Below are positions 1 through 8,781 of a stretch of DNA of 64,000 nucleotides, piece after piece (the first letter of the stretch is position 1; each line of letters starts with the position of its first letter). The position numbers and the translations under genes are program-made. Under the pieces are notes generated by a model. The model was given only the letters and a program-made list of their open reading frames with translations. It ran no database searches and was not told where the DNA came from. Source of the stretch: Paenibacillus rhizosphaerae (lineage in GTDB: Bacteria > Bacillota > Bacilli > Paenibacillales > Paenibacillaceae). The stretch lies in the NCBI RefSeq assembly GCF_014192015.1, contig NZ_JACHXJ010000002.1:124001-188000 (forward strand). Reading direction: 5' to 3'.

Positions 1-2
1 AT

Positions 3-92
3 GCCTACGTATCGGCCATGGCAAGCAGCCAAAAGACGGACGCGCTTGCGGAAGTATTCAAGCTGATCAAAGAAACCGCAAAGCGCCATTAA
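3..92 (+). CDS. C-terminal end of an unknown protein (partial)
   Basis: An open frame enters from the left edge and stops at TAA 90-92. It encodes about 29 residues ending in Lys-Arg-His, with a likely amphipathic helix rich in Lys, Leu and Glu. The codon choice looks ordinary for the window. There is too little sequence to assign a family. It is followed by 144 bases with no other gene before the helicase. Confidence 0.4.
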   Translation, partial: AYVSAMASSQKTDALAEVFKLIKETAKRH

Positions 93-236
93 TGATCGCT
101 TGCACCAAGGAAAAAGAACACTATCTCACCTAACGGATAGAGAACAGGAGTTCCTAATTTTTCGCTTTCCTGAGCCGAACTATGGTATATTGATTACACG
201 AGAGTTTAGGACTGGAGACCGGAAAGGACGGAAGAC

Positions 237-3200
237 ATGCTGGCGTTTACTTCGCAAAGAATCAGATCATTATGCGGCGCATCCGCCTTTAAACGGGGTG
301 AGGAATACTGCGCCTACGGTCAGGTCATGATCGTGGAACGCGATGAGGACAACCGTTACATCGAGGCGGTGGTGCAGGACGAGGATATGTACCGGGTGGA
401 GGTCGATATCGACGGTGCGGATTTCAGCGCAACCTGCCACTGTGCGGGCTTCGGCGGATATTATCCTTACTGCAAGCATATCGCCGGCGTATTGATCTAT
501 CTGCTGGAAGAAGAAAAGGGGGGGACGGACCGGCTTCAGCCTCGGGGGGAGGTTGTCCCGATTCCGACGCCCGCGGTTTCCTCCAGGGACGTGCGCCTCA
601 CCAGCGGACTGATCGAGCTGTTTGAGCAGATAGCCGACAGCGAACGGCTGAAGACCGGCCAAAAAGCGGCGAGCGTGCTTAAGGAAACGCTGGCTGTGGA
701 ATGGATCTGCAAAGTGACGGACGAGTATCAGCCGGAACCGAAATTCCGGATCGAGATGAAGATTGGACCGAACCGGCTGTACGTCGTGCAAAATATCAGG
801 CAGTTTCTGCTTCATATCGAGGAAGGGAGAAGCCTGCCTTTTACCAAGCTGTTCACATACAGCCCGAAGCAGCACACGTTCCGGCCCGAGGACTGGGCCG
901 TCATCGACATGCTCATCCGGATTTGCGGCAGCGAGTTCGCGTATGATGAAGCAGGCCGATCCATTCCTGGCTTCGCAGCCTCGGGCGGCCAACGGATGCT
1001 GACGATCCCGCCGCTGGGCTGGAACGAGCTGCTGCCTTTGCTGGTCAAGGCTGGGGCCGCGATGGAGCGAGAGTATGCTTCGCCTCAGCCGATTCAGCTG
1101 GGTGAAGGCCAGATGCCGCTGTCGTTTCATGTAGGCAGCATCGATAGCGGCGAGGCTTATCACCTGGAAATCAACGGGCTCAAGCGGGTCGTCGTGATGA
1201 CTGCGTACGGCTGCGCAGCTGTTGACGGAACAATATACCGGCTGCCGGTGCGCGACCTGCTCCTTTTGTCAGAGATGAAAACCTTGATATACCGCTATGA
1301 CCATAAGCGGATTAACATATCACCACACCAGATGGACGCCCTGATGGAGAAGGTGGTTCCCGGCCTGCGGCGTATCGGGAAGGTTGGCATGGACGCCAGC
1401 GTCCGGGATCAGCTGGTACAGCCGGATCTGGTGGCCAAGCTGTATTTGGACCGGGACGAAACCGAGCTGTCCGCGAGGCTGGAATTCGTGTACGACGGAA
1501 TTGTGATCGACGCTTTTGCCGATACGGATGCCCGGAAAGACGGCGACTTTATTTTGGTCCGGGATACCGACAAGGAGCGGCGATTGATCGAGGCCTTGAA
1601 GGGGACGGAGTTTGTGCAGAACGGACGCGAAATGGTGCTGGACCTGTCGGAAGAAGACAGCGTATACGACATCCTGTTTCATTTGCTGCCCAAGCTCGAG
1701 AAATGGGTCCAAGTTTACGCCACTCCCGCCGTCAAGCAGCTGATGCACAATCCGAACAAGCCTCCGAAAATCAAGGCGGACACAGACCATACGACCAACT
1801 GGCTTGAGATCAATTTTGAGCTGGACCATGTAAGTGACAAAGAAATCCGCAAGCTGTTGCTAAGCGTGATCGAGAAGCGGAAGTATTACCGTCTTCCCGG
1901 CGGTGCGTATGTGTCCCTGGAAAAGGAAGCCTTCCAAACCTTCGGCGAGCTGTATGACGAGCTCGGGATGAAGAAAGGGGATATTACCGGCAGCCGCATT
2001 CATCTTCCACTGGTCAAGGGTCTGCAGCTCCGTGACAAGGAAGGCCGGGCTTACGGGGTCCAGATGGGGAAAACGCTGCGGCAGCTGATTGACCATATGA
2101 CGCATCCCGAGCAGATGGACTTCATCGTGCCGGAAGAGCTGGCCGCCGTGCTCCGGGATTACCAGCGGGACGGCTTCCAGTGGCTGAAAACGCTCGGCCA
2201 TTACCGGTTCGGCGGGATTCTGGCCGACGACATGGGGCTTGGCAAAACGCTGCAAAGCATTGCCTACATTGTGTCGGAGCGCAGAAAGAAGGAGGGAGAC
2301 AGCGGGCATCTGCCGGTCCTGATCGTATCCCCCGCATCGCTCGTCTATAACTGGGAGAGCGAGTTTCAGAAATTCGCTCCGTCCGTTCAGGTTCACGTGG
2401 CCCTGGGCGCGCGGAAAGAGCGCAGCGATTCCCTGCTTCGCATGGCGGCTGCGGGCGCAGAACCCGAATCCCCAAGCGGCTTTGCTGCGCAGCAAGCGGA
2501 CGTCATTATCACTTCGTATCCGTCCCTTCGCAAGGATATCCGGCTGTACCGGGAGATGGGCTTCAGCACCCTGTTTCTTGACGAAGCCCAGATGATCAAA
2601 AATTACGCGACGCAGACCGCTCAAGCGGTTCGGGAAATCCATGCGGAGCGGCGGTTTGCGCTCACGGGCACGCCGATCGAAAATGCGGTGGATGAGCTGT
2701 GGTCGATTTTCGAGGCGGTATTCCCTGGCCTTTTTACAGGTCAGAAGGCTTTCCGTGGTCTGACCCGCGGCCAGATTTCCCGGATTGTGCAGCCGTTCAT
2801 TTTGCGCCGGTTAAGGGCCGATGTGCTGGACGAGCTGCCGGAACGGATCGAGACGGTTCAGCGCTCGGAGCTGAGCCTTGAGCAGAAGAAGCTGTACGCC
2901 GCTTACCTGGAGGAATTCAAGGAAGAGACGATCCGTGACCTGGAGATGGACGGGTTCCAGAAGAGCCGGATGAAAATATTGGCCGGCATCACGAGGCTCC
3001 GTCAGCTGTGCTGCCATCCCTCGCTGTTTGTGGACGGGTACGAAGGCCCGGCCGGCAAGCTCTCCCAGCTGCTGGACGTGGTCGACGAATGCCTTGGCAG
3101 CGGGCGGCGGATCCTGATCTTTTCTCAGTTTACGAGCATGCTCCGGATCATCCGAAGCGAGCTGGGCCAGCGGGGGATTCCAGTCTTTTATCTGGATGGG

Positions 3201-3563
3201 CAGACTCCGGCCAAGGAGCGGGTGGAGACCTGTTCGCGGTTTAACCAGGGAGAGAACGACGTGTTCCTGATCTCGCTCAAAGCGGGGGGGACAGGCCTGA
3301 ATTTGACCGGAGCGGACACGGTCATCCTGTACGATCTGTGGTGGAATCCGGCGGTGGAAGAGCAGGCCGCGGGACGAGCCCACCGGATGGGGCAGAAAAA
3401 CGTAGTCCAGGTCATTCGCCTGGTGACGAAGGGCACAGTGGAGGAGAAGATGTTGGAGCTGCAGCAGCGGAAGAAGGATTTGATCCGCGAAGTGATGGAG
3501 TCGGCGGATGACGCGGTCACGACCTTGACTGAGCAGGAAATCCGCGAGCTGCTTGCCTTATAG
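237..3563 (+). CDS. SWIM zinc-finger SNF2-family helicase
   Basis: This is a 1108-residue DEAD/DEAH superfamily-2 ATPase of the Snf2/Rad54 type. Such proteins use ATP to translocate on DNA and remodel protein-DNA complexes. A SWIM zinc finger near the N-terminus shows Cys67, Cys69, Cys79 and His81. The helicase core occupies about residues 630-1090. It has Walker A (DDMGLGKT, near 665), a DEAQ box near 782 in place of DEAH, GTPIEN, and the C-terminal helicase motifs SLKAGGTGLNL and AGRAHRMGQ near 1044. Length and domain order match bacterial SWIM-SNF2 proteins. The ATG at 237 follows a purine-rich site and places the finger at the expected distance. It appears to be transcribed alone. The cellular role is unknown; repair or transcription recycling is a guess from the family. 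Confidence 0.93.
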   Translation: MLAFTSQRIRSLCGASAFKRGEEYCAYGQVMIVERDEDNRYIEAVVQDEDMYRVEVDIDGADFSATCHCAGFGGYYPYCKHIAGVLIYLLEEEKGGTDRLQPRGEVVPIPTPAVSSRDVRLTSGLIELFEQIADSERLKTGQKAASVLKETLAVEWICKVTDEYQPEPKFRIEMKIGPNRLYVVQNIRQFLLHIEEGRSLPFTKLFTYSPKQHTFRPEDWAVIDMLIRICGSEFAYDEAGRSIPGFAASGGQRMLTIPPLGWNELLPLLVKAGAAMEREYASPQPIQLGEGQMPLSFHVGSIDSGEAYHLEINGLKRVVVMTAYGCAAVDGTIYRLPVRDLLLLSEMKTLIYRYDHKRINISPHQMDALMEKVVPGLRRIGKVGMDASVRDQLVQPDLVAKLYLDRDETELSARLEFVYDGIVIDAFADTDARKDGDFILVRDTDKERRLIEALKGTEFVQNGREMVLDLSEEDSVYDILFHLLPKLEKWVQVYATPAVKQLMHNPNKPPKIKADTDHTTNWLEINFELDHVSDKEIRKLLLSVIEKRKYYRLPGGAYVSLEKEAFQTFGELYDELGMKKGDITGSRIHLPLVKGLQLRDKEGRAYGVQMGKTLRQLIDHMTHPEQMDFIVPEELAAVLRDYQRDGFQWLKTLGHYRFGGILADDMGLGKTLQSIAYIVSERRKKEGDSGHLPVLIVSPASLVYNWESEFQKFAPSVQVHVALGARKERSDSLLRMAAAGAEPESPSGFAAQQADVIITSYPSLRKDIRLYREMGFSTLFLDEAQMIKNYATQTAQAVREIHAERRFALTGTPIENAVDELWSIFEAVFPGLFTGQKAFRGLTRGQISRIVQPFILRRLRADVLDELPERIETVQRSELSLEQKKLYAAYLEEFKEETIRDLEMDGFQKSRMKILAGITRLRQLCCHPSLFVDGYEGPAGKLSQLLDVVDECLGSGRRILIFSQFTSMLRIIRSELGQRGIPVFYLDGQTPAKERVETCSRFNQGENDVFLISLKAGGTGLNLTGADTVILYDLWWNPAVEEQAAGRAHRMGQKNVVQVIRLVTKGTVEEKMLELQQRKKDLIREVMESADDAVTTLTEQEIRELLAL

Positions 3564-3592
3564 AGAGCCATTTTATTTCATGGGAGCACCAT

Positions 3593-3622
3593 GAGCCGGA
3601 CCTGGAAGGGGCCGCTTTTTTT
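3593..3622 (+). terminator. Possible terminator after the SNF2 helicase gene
   Basis: An imperfect CGGACC/GGGCCG stem with one mismatch and a short loop is followed by seven T residues. It lies 30 bases after the helicase stop codon. The stem is weak, so the call is tentative. Confidence 0.4.
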
Positions 3623-3789
3623 CTTGTTCAGCTGCGAGAACCGGCGGAGTTCCATTTGATCCCGATAAATTTTCATGGAGAAGATGCAGGAATGTGAACG
3701 GGAATGGCGAAATTTACCTCTATGCTTATAGTATAAATGACCTATTACTTGTGATCCATTCACGGACTTGGGAATGAGGAGAAGAATGT

Positions 3790-4875
3790 ATGCGAAATCG
3801 ATACAATCACGGTATCCTAACCAATTCAGGGCCTCATCTGTACAGCATGGATACAGGAGGAAGCCGCGAACAGGGCGCAGATTCGCCACCTGTCAGCGGA
3901 TATATGCCTCGTGACGAAAGTGTGGCTGCGTCAGCGGCAGCGGCAGCCTCACTTTTTTCGACCACACCGACCTATAGCAGCGCTTATCTTAAGCGCCATG
4001 AACTTATAAACCGGCAGCATCAGCAGCAGGGGCAGACCGCATGGAACGAGGCGGAGAAATTATCGTTTGAGGCCGACTGGTACGACAATCAGCTGGAGTG
4101 GATCGCGACGATCGATCAAACATACGGGGAGCCGGTGTTCTGGGATGTTCTTGCCGCCATGGCCCCTCCGTTCCCGAGAGGGGAACAGGGACCGAAAGAG
4201 AAGCTGGCGGAGCGGAATTGGGCGGCGTTCCAGCCGACCCGCATCCAGAAGCTCCTGAAGCAGGACGCCATGATCCGGGAAGAGCTGGAGAGGCAGGTAC
4301 AGCTGGCCCGGGAAGAGGATCGTAAAGACTATCTGGCATGGAAAGCAGCCAACGATTTTGCCCACGACATCCTGGACGGCAACCGCACTGCCTATTTGCG
4401 GGTTCTAGAAGAGATGGCTCCGCTGCAGGAATTGACCCTGCTGGGGAGCGGCCTCGAGTTCAGCGTCCGGAGCAGCTCCGAGGTGGAAGTGGAACTGGAT
4501 GTTAATTCCCAGCAGGTGATCCCGCGTGAGGCGAAAGTCCGCACCGAAGCAGGAGTGGCTTCGCCTGAGCTGTCCGTCCGCGAACGCAATGATCTGGAGC
4601 TGAAATACATCTGCGGCTCCGTTCTCCGGATTGCCGGAGAATTGTTTGCCCTGCTCCCATTGGACACGGTCGTCGTGCAGGCGAGGGACACCAAAATGAA
4701 CGAAAAGACCGGGCAGGAGGAGTACATTACGGTGTTGTCGATCCGCATCGACCGAAAGTTTTTTGCCGGCTATCATGCAGGTCGTGAACGCTGCCTGGAA
4801 GCGCTGATGCATTGTCCCCACCGGATGGTGTACGATCCCGGTACCGGTTTTGAACCGGTTGACGACCTTCTGTAA
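3790..4875 (+). CDS. Conserved-looking hypothetical protein
   Basis: This 361-residue protein is not recognised. No signal peptide or membrane segment is visible. The first ~70 residues are low-complexity, with an Ala-rich stretch near residues 46-55. The middle (about 75-190) is charged and helical with many Glu, Arg and Trp. The C-terminal third has alternating hydrophobic residues, as in a beta-rich domain, and includes a conserved-looking Asp-Arg-Lys-Phe-Phe segment near 325. The ATG at 3790 has a GAGGAGAAG site just upstream. The codon use is normal and a terminator follows, so it is a real single-gene unit. It is likely cytoplasmic; the function is unknown. Confidence 0.75.
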   Translation: MRNRYNHGILTNSGPHLYSMDTGGSREQGADSPPVSGYMPRDESVAASAAAAASLFSTTPTYSSAYLKRHELINRQHQQQGQTAWNEAEKLSFEADWYDNQLEWIATIDQTYGEPVFWDVLAAMAPPFPRGEQGPKEKLAERNWAAFQPTRIQKLLKQDAMIREELERQVQLAREEDRKDYLAWKAANDFAHDILDGNRTAYLRVLEEMAPLQELTLLGSGLEFSVRSSSEVEVELDVNSQQVIPREAKVRTEAGVASPELSVRERNDLELKYICGSVLRIAGELFALLPLDTVVVQARDTKMNEKTGQEEYITVLSIRIDRKFFAGYHAGRERCLEALMHCPHRMVYDPGTGFEPVDDLL

Positions 4876-4908
4876 TCGGCATGTTCATGCTGAAGGCTGC
4901 CTTTGGGT

Positions 4909-4952
4909 GACCGACCTTTTGTGTCGGTTGGTCCGGAGGTCGTCTTTTTTTT
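4909..4952 (+). terminator. Rho-independent terminator
   Basis: The arms GAC(C)GACCT (4909-4917) and AGGTCGTC (4937-4944) pair with one bulged base and are followed directly by eight T residues. It ends the unit of the hypothetical gene at 3790-4875. Confidence 0.6.
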
Positions 4953-5089
4953 AGGCGATAACCCATAAAATGAAGCGGTCTGTCCTCCAATGAATACATA
5001 CCGAAAGACGCTGCAAGTATGCGACGGAAGGCGTATTTTCCAACAATAAATGGCGAAAAAACTCATATTTTGGTACCATATACACTTGT

Positions 5090-5119
5090 TTTCCACTAGG
5101 GGGCATTTGTTAATATAAT
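5090..5119 (+). promoter_or_regulatory. Candidate sigma-A promoter for the DUF2207 gene
   Basis: A perfect TATAAT (5114-5119) lies 18 bases after TTTCCA (5090-5095). The -35 is weak and the 5' leader to the ATG at 5244 would be about 115 bases. Confidence 0.35.
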
Positions 5120-5243
5120 AGAAAACGTCTATGGCAGCCGCTGTAACCCGAAGTATACAGCTCTTTGAATGACAGGGAAGCGGCATTTAGATCTGTGCAT
5201 AGCCAGTAGAGAGAGCAAGAAGTATGGAGATGGGAGTGAGCGC

Positions 5244-7181
5244 ATGAGGAGATGGTGGCTACTGCTGGGAAGCCTTGTCCTGGTCCTTGGGATAACCGGC
5301 TGTGGAGACAAGAAGAGCTACTCGATGGACCGCGTGGAATCCAGGGCTTACCTCGGGCCGGATGGAGACTTGTATGTCGAAGAACTGTTTACGTATACCT
5401 TTAAGGGCAGCTTTAACGGAATGACGCGTGCGATTGATCGGGCGGATCAGAAGGGGGTTGAATTTTTTGAAGCCTACGTACCCCCGGAACATCCGAAGCT
5501 AGGCAGTTTCTCCTACGAAAACTTGCAGCGGCTGGATGTCCAATGGGACGACGACAATGATACGTATTACATATACGATGCCGCGCAGAACGAAACGAAG
5601 CAGGTCTATTACCGCTATCGGATTGACCATGCGGCGGTAAGGTACGGCGAAACGGGCAAAATGGAATGGAGCTTCTTCAAAAATAACCAAGAGGATCTTC
5701 ACCACGTGTCCGTCGACTTGTTTATGCCCGGCGATTATAAGAACGGAGACGTTCATGCCTTTTTGCATGACCGTTCGGGCGGAAAGATTACAAGCGAAGG
5801 GCCGCCAGCGGTCCACTATGAAAACGATGATTTGACGAGTGACGGGACGGCGCATATGGTGGTCTATTTTCCACCGGATCAGCTATCCCAAATGACGGCT
5901 TCCGAGGAACAGGTGTCTTTGCAAAAGCAGCTGTCCGCCGAGCAGAAATACCAGGACCGGCTTGCCGCCCGTGACGATCGAATGGACGCCATCCGTCCGG
6001 TTGTTCAAGTCGGCATGGCTGTTTTCATTGTAGGCGCGCTGCTGTACGCTTTGTCGTGGAGAAAAATTTCGGCCTGGCTGCGGCGCGGGGATGTCACCCG
6101 GCAGGACATTGATGAAGCGGATCCGCTGCTTCTCATGTATATGCTGCGCAAAGGCCGGTTAAAAAGGGAAGACTTCATGGCCGGATTGTTATCGCTGCGC
6201 CAGAAGGGGTACGTGACCGTGAAGCAGGTCCCGGCTTCAAAACGTTTTCAGGAAGAGCCGACGGCTCCCGAATTCACGCTGCTGTTCACCTTTAAGGGCA
6301 GCATGGACCAGCTCAACCCGGCGGAGAAGCATCTTGTCGGCTGGCTGTTTGAAGAAATCAACGGCAGTCTGATCTTCAAGCTGGATTCCTTGGCAGGGCC
6401 AACGTTTAAGGAGCGGCAGAGCGCAAGGATCGTCAGCCAGTACCGGGCAAAGTCGGTTAAGCATGCCGACCGGCTGAGGAAGTGGATCAGGCTGCTGTCG
6501 CGTACCCAGCCTTATTCGGGGCAGGTCCGGCCCAATCCGCTCCTCAAGCTGTTCATTCCGCTGACGGCTGCGGTGAATTACGGACTTCTCTTGTATCTGC
6601 TGTACACCGACGCGGCGTCCACGCTCATGATCGTGCTAACCGCCGTGCTGCTTGGTGCTGGAGGGGTATGGGCGTCCATCCGCTTTCGGAATAAGCTGTG
6701 GATCTTTCTGTATCTGCTCGCTTGCTTTATTATGGGCTCCCAAATCGTGCATGATATTTCGGGTTATTATCTAATCCTGACGGTTTGTTCCGCTCTGTTT
6801 GTATGGAGCATTCCCGTTCATGTGCTGTCCTGGGAGACGCATCGCTACCGTTTTGCACTCAAGGCACTTCGGAATACGCTTGGAAAAGGAGAGATGTCCT
6901 ACGCTGGCGAACCGCTGGAATCGGAGCAGGCTGCGGAGTATGCCACACTGCTTGGTACCGTTCCGCGGTATATTAAACACCGTAAGCAGAACGGCACGCC
7001 AGGCGCCGCCTTGGCCGCAGCCGTGCCCGCATTATTCAGCGTGGAGATTATGGAATCCTTGAATTATACGCAAAATCACCTGCTTCTGAAGCCGATGGGT
7101 GTTGGAGGCAGCAGCAGCTCCTCGTCGAGCTTCAGTGACGGCGGGGGGGGAGGCGGAGGCGGGGGAACCGGAGCGTTCTAG
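5244..7181 (+). CDS. DUF2207 family membrane lipoprotein
   Basis: This is a predicted membrane-anchored protein of the DUF2207 (YciQ-like) family, of unknown function. With the ATG at 5244, preceded by GGGAGTGAG, the N-terminus is a lipoprotein signal with lipobox Gly-Ile-Thr-Gly-Cys at Cys20. An earlier in-frame ATG at 5169 would bury this signal. An extracytoplasmic domain (about 25-250) is followed by a transmembrane segment near 265-285. A cytoplasmic domain and further hydrophobic segments (about 440-540) come next. The C-terminus is a Ser run and then a Gly run ending GTGAF, typical of this family. It stands alone between a candidate promoter and a hairpin. No catalytic motif is visible. 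Confidence 0.85.
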   Translation: MRRWWLLLGSLVLVLGITGCGDKKSYSMDRVESRAYLGPDGDLYVEELFTYTFKGSFNGMTRAIDRADQKGVEFFEAYVPPEHPKLGSFSYENLQRLDVQWDDDNDTYYIYDAAQNETKQVYYRYRIDHAAVRYGETGKMEWSFFKNNQEDLHHVSVDLFMPGDYKNGDVHAFLHDRSGGKITSEGPPAVHYENDDLTSDGTAHMVVYFPPDQLSQMTASEEQVSLQKQLSAEQKYQDRLAARDDRMDAIRPVVQVGMAVFIVGALLYALSWRKISAWLRRGDVTRQDIDEADPLLLMYMLRKGRLKREDFMAGLLSLRQKGYVTVKQVPASKRFQEEPTAPEFTLLFTFKGSMDQLNPAEKHLVGWLFEEINGSLIFKLDSLAGPTFKERQSARIVSQYRAKSVKHADRLRKWIRLLSRTQPYSGQVRPNPLLKLFIPLTAAVNYGLLLYLLYTDAASTLMIVLTAVLLGAGGVWASIRFRNKLWIFLYLLACFIMGSQIVHDISGYYLILTVCSALFVWSIPVHVLSWETHRYRFALKALRNTLGKGEMSYAGEPLESEQAAEYATLLGTVPRYIKHRKQNGTPGAALAAAVPALFSVEIMESLNYTQNHLLLKPMGVGGSSSSSSSFSDGGGGGGGGGTGAF

Positions 7182-7250
7182 CATACAGGAAAACGTCCGA
7201 TTGCCCCGCCCAAGGAATGACGATAACGATTGGATACTTACAGCAACTCT

Positions 7251-7293
7251 GCAAGCAGCCCGTTCCCTGGGATTCGAGGAACGGGCTGCTTGC
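7251..7293. repeat. Perfect 16-bp inverted repeat
   Basis: GCAAGCAGCCCGTTCC (7251-7266) pairs perfectly with its complement at 7278-7293 across an 11-base loop. It lies 70 bases after the DUF2207 stop. There is no T-tract on either side, so it is not a standard intrinsic terminator. It may end or protect the mRNA. Confidence 0.7.
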
Positions 7294-7347
7294 GTGTCTG
7301 GAGTATGCGGGAAAGCGGCGGCTTTCCATCCACCACGTCATATTAAC

Positions 7348-7388
7348 AAAAAAACGGCAAGCTCCTCTCAGGGAGAGGAACTGCCGTT
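7348..7388 (-). terminator. Terminator of trhO
   Basis: ACGGCA and a CCTCTC-type stem close a hairpin at 7354-7388. Read on the minus strand it is followed by a run of seven T residues. It lies 22 bases past the trhO stop. Confidence 0.75.
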
Positions 7389-7409
7389 TATGATGATAGG
7401 TGGATCCGA

Positions 7410-8312
7410 TCAATTGGTCTTGGCCGCCATGATGACGTCCCGGCATTCGTCGGAGCAGAAGGACTGATGGATCTCTTCGCACTCTTCGCAGCAAACATGC
7501 TGTTTGTTACAGGTCGGGTTGGCGCAGTTGATGTAGCGGTCATGCGTTTTGCCGCAGTGGATGCATTTGGCGATTACGACGTCTTCATCTGTACGGTTGA
7601 TCGGTACCGCAATGCGCTCGTCAAAGACGTAGCATTTGCCGTCCCACAGATGTCCTTGGACTTTAGGGTCCTTGCCGTATGTTACGATGCCGCCCTCAAG
7701 CTGGGCAACATCCTGAAAGCCTTCTTTGATCATGAAGCCGGTCAGCTTCTCGCAGCGGATGCCGCCAGTGCAGTAGGTCAAAATTTTCTTGTCCTTGAAC
7801 TCGCTCATATTGTTGCGAATCCATTCCGGAAATTCGCGGAACGACTCGACATCCGGACGGATAGCGCCGCGGAAATGCCCGATTTCGTATTCATAGTTGT
7901 TGCGGCCGTCCAGGACGATGACGTCATCCTGCTGAAGCAGCTCATGGAACTCTTCCGGGGTCAGACGCTTCCCGCCGATGACATTGGGATCAAGCGGCTC
8001 CTCGTAACGGAAAGTGACGAGCTCTTTCTTGTGACGGACAAAAATTTTCTTGAACGCATGGCCTTCCGACTCATCGATCTTGAAGACGATGTCAGAGAAC
8101 AGCGGATTTGCTTTCAGGTCGTTCATATACTTCTCGGTTTGCTCCACGGTGCCGGACAGCGTGCCGTTGATGCCTTCAGAAGCGATCAAAATGCGGCCTT
8201 TGACGCCCAGATCTTTGCAATACTGCAGATGCTCCGCAGTGAACTGCTCAGGATCAGGGATGTTGACAAATTTATAATATAACAAAATACGGTAGTCTTG
8301 CTTCGTTGTCAT
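7410..8312 (-). CDS. trhO: tRNA uridine(34) 5-hydroxylase, rhodanese-like (TrhO)
   Basis: This 300-residue protein matches the YceA/YbfQ rhodanese family. TrhO uses oxygen to hydroxylate U34 of certain tRNAs on the way to 5-methoxyuridine, in the cytoplasm. The N-terminal acylphosphatase-like domain (1-95) is followed by a rhodanese domain (about 115-215). Its active-site loop is [11 protein letters not shown], with catalytic Cys181. The C-terminal tail has paired Cys residues (CIHC, NPTC, CCEEC, SDEC), as expected of a zinc-binding tail in Firmicutes members. The ATG at 8312 is preceded on the minus strand by AGGTGAAGAAG. It is monocistronic with its own terminator. Confidence 0.92.
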   Translation of the reverse strand: MTTKQDYRILLYYKFVNIPDPEQFTAEHLQYCKDLGVKGRILIASEGINGTLSGTVEQTEKYMNDLKANPLFSDIVFKIDESEGHAFKKIFVRHKKELVTFRYEEPLDPNVIGGKRLTPEEFHELLQQDDVIVLDGRNNYEYEIGHFRGAIRPDVESFREFPEWIRNNMSEFKDKKILTYCTGGIRCEKLTGFMIKEGFQDVAQLEGGIVTYGKDPKVQGHLWDGKCYVFDERIAVPINRTDEDVVIAKCIHCGKTHDRYINCANPTCNKQHVCCEECEEIHQSFCSDECRDVIMAAKTN

Positions 8313-8556
8313 TGCTTCTTCACCTGTTCTTGTAAATTTACCTTATATATTGTAGATGAACAGGGCATACATAGTCAACTTGAAAGTATAGTAAGTGACC
8401 GGAAGCATCCTATCAGCTTAGCTTTAAGACGCAATTTCCAAGCGGCCTATAGATGAGATTGAATTCAAGAAATTTTGGAAAAAAGTCCGCCTGCCCGCGC
8501 AAATTTCGAGGGGCAACTTCTTTTATTGATGGGAGGAAATAAAAAAAAATATTATA

Positions 8557-8585
8557 TTGCGTACCGTAACGGTATATGATATTAT
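8557..8585 (+). promoter_or_regulatory. Promoter with dyad operator in the spacer (DUF4127 gene)
   Basis: TTGCGT (8557-8562) and TATTAT (8580-8585) are 17 bases apart. A perfect dyad, TACCGT-A-ACGGTA (8562-8574), fills the spacer, the classical place for a repressor or MerR-type operator. The rest of the 8313-8781 gap holds two more palindromes, listed separately, and no gene. Confidence 0.6.
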
Positions 8586-8648
8586 AGGTTCACGGATCCG
8601 AATCATCCGAAGATGAAAGGTGCCCCCTTAAATAACGACGAAGCAGCG

Positions 8649-8673
8649 CCGGATATCCGGTCATCCGTTACGG
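8649..8673. promoter_or_regulatory. Downstream palindromes in the DUF4127 leader
   Basis: A perfect 12-bp palindrome CCGGATATCCGG (8649-8660) is followed by CCGTTACGG (8665-8673). The latter is the exact reverse complement of the CCGTAACGG core at 8564-8572. The two cores are 101 bases apart, which would suit a looped two-site operator. The regulator is not known. Confidence 0.45.
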
Positions 8674-8781
8674 TTGTCCATGGCGTAAGCTTTCCTTCGG
8701 CATGATAAGCCATCTTGAGTTTAACCGTATTCAGCAGAGCCGAGCAATACGACAAATCAAGCATGCAAAGGAGATGTTTTT

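Noticed and set aside
270..1163. A 297-codon minus-strand open frame inside the SNF2 helicase gene
   Set aside because: It is the antisense of a clear helicase gene in GC-rich sequence. It has no ribosome site and no recognisable motif.
5169..5243. Upstream ATG for the DUF2207 gene
   Set aside because: It would put 25 charged residues ahead of a complete lipoprotein signal and has no ribosome site.
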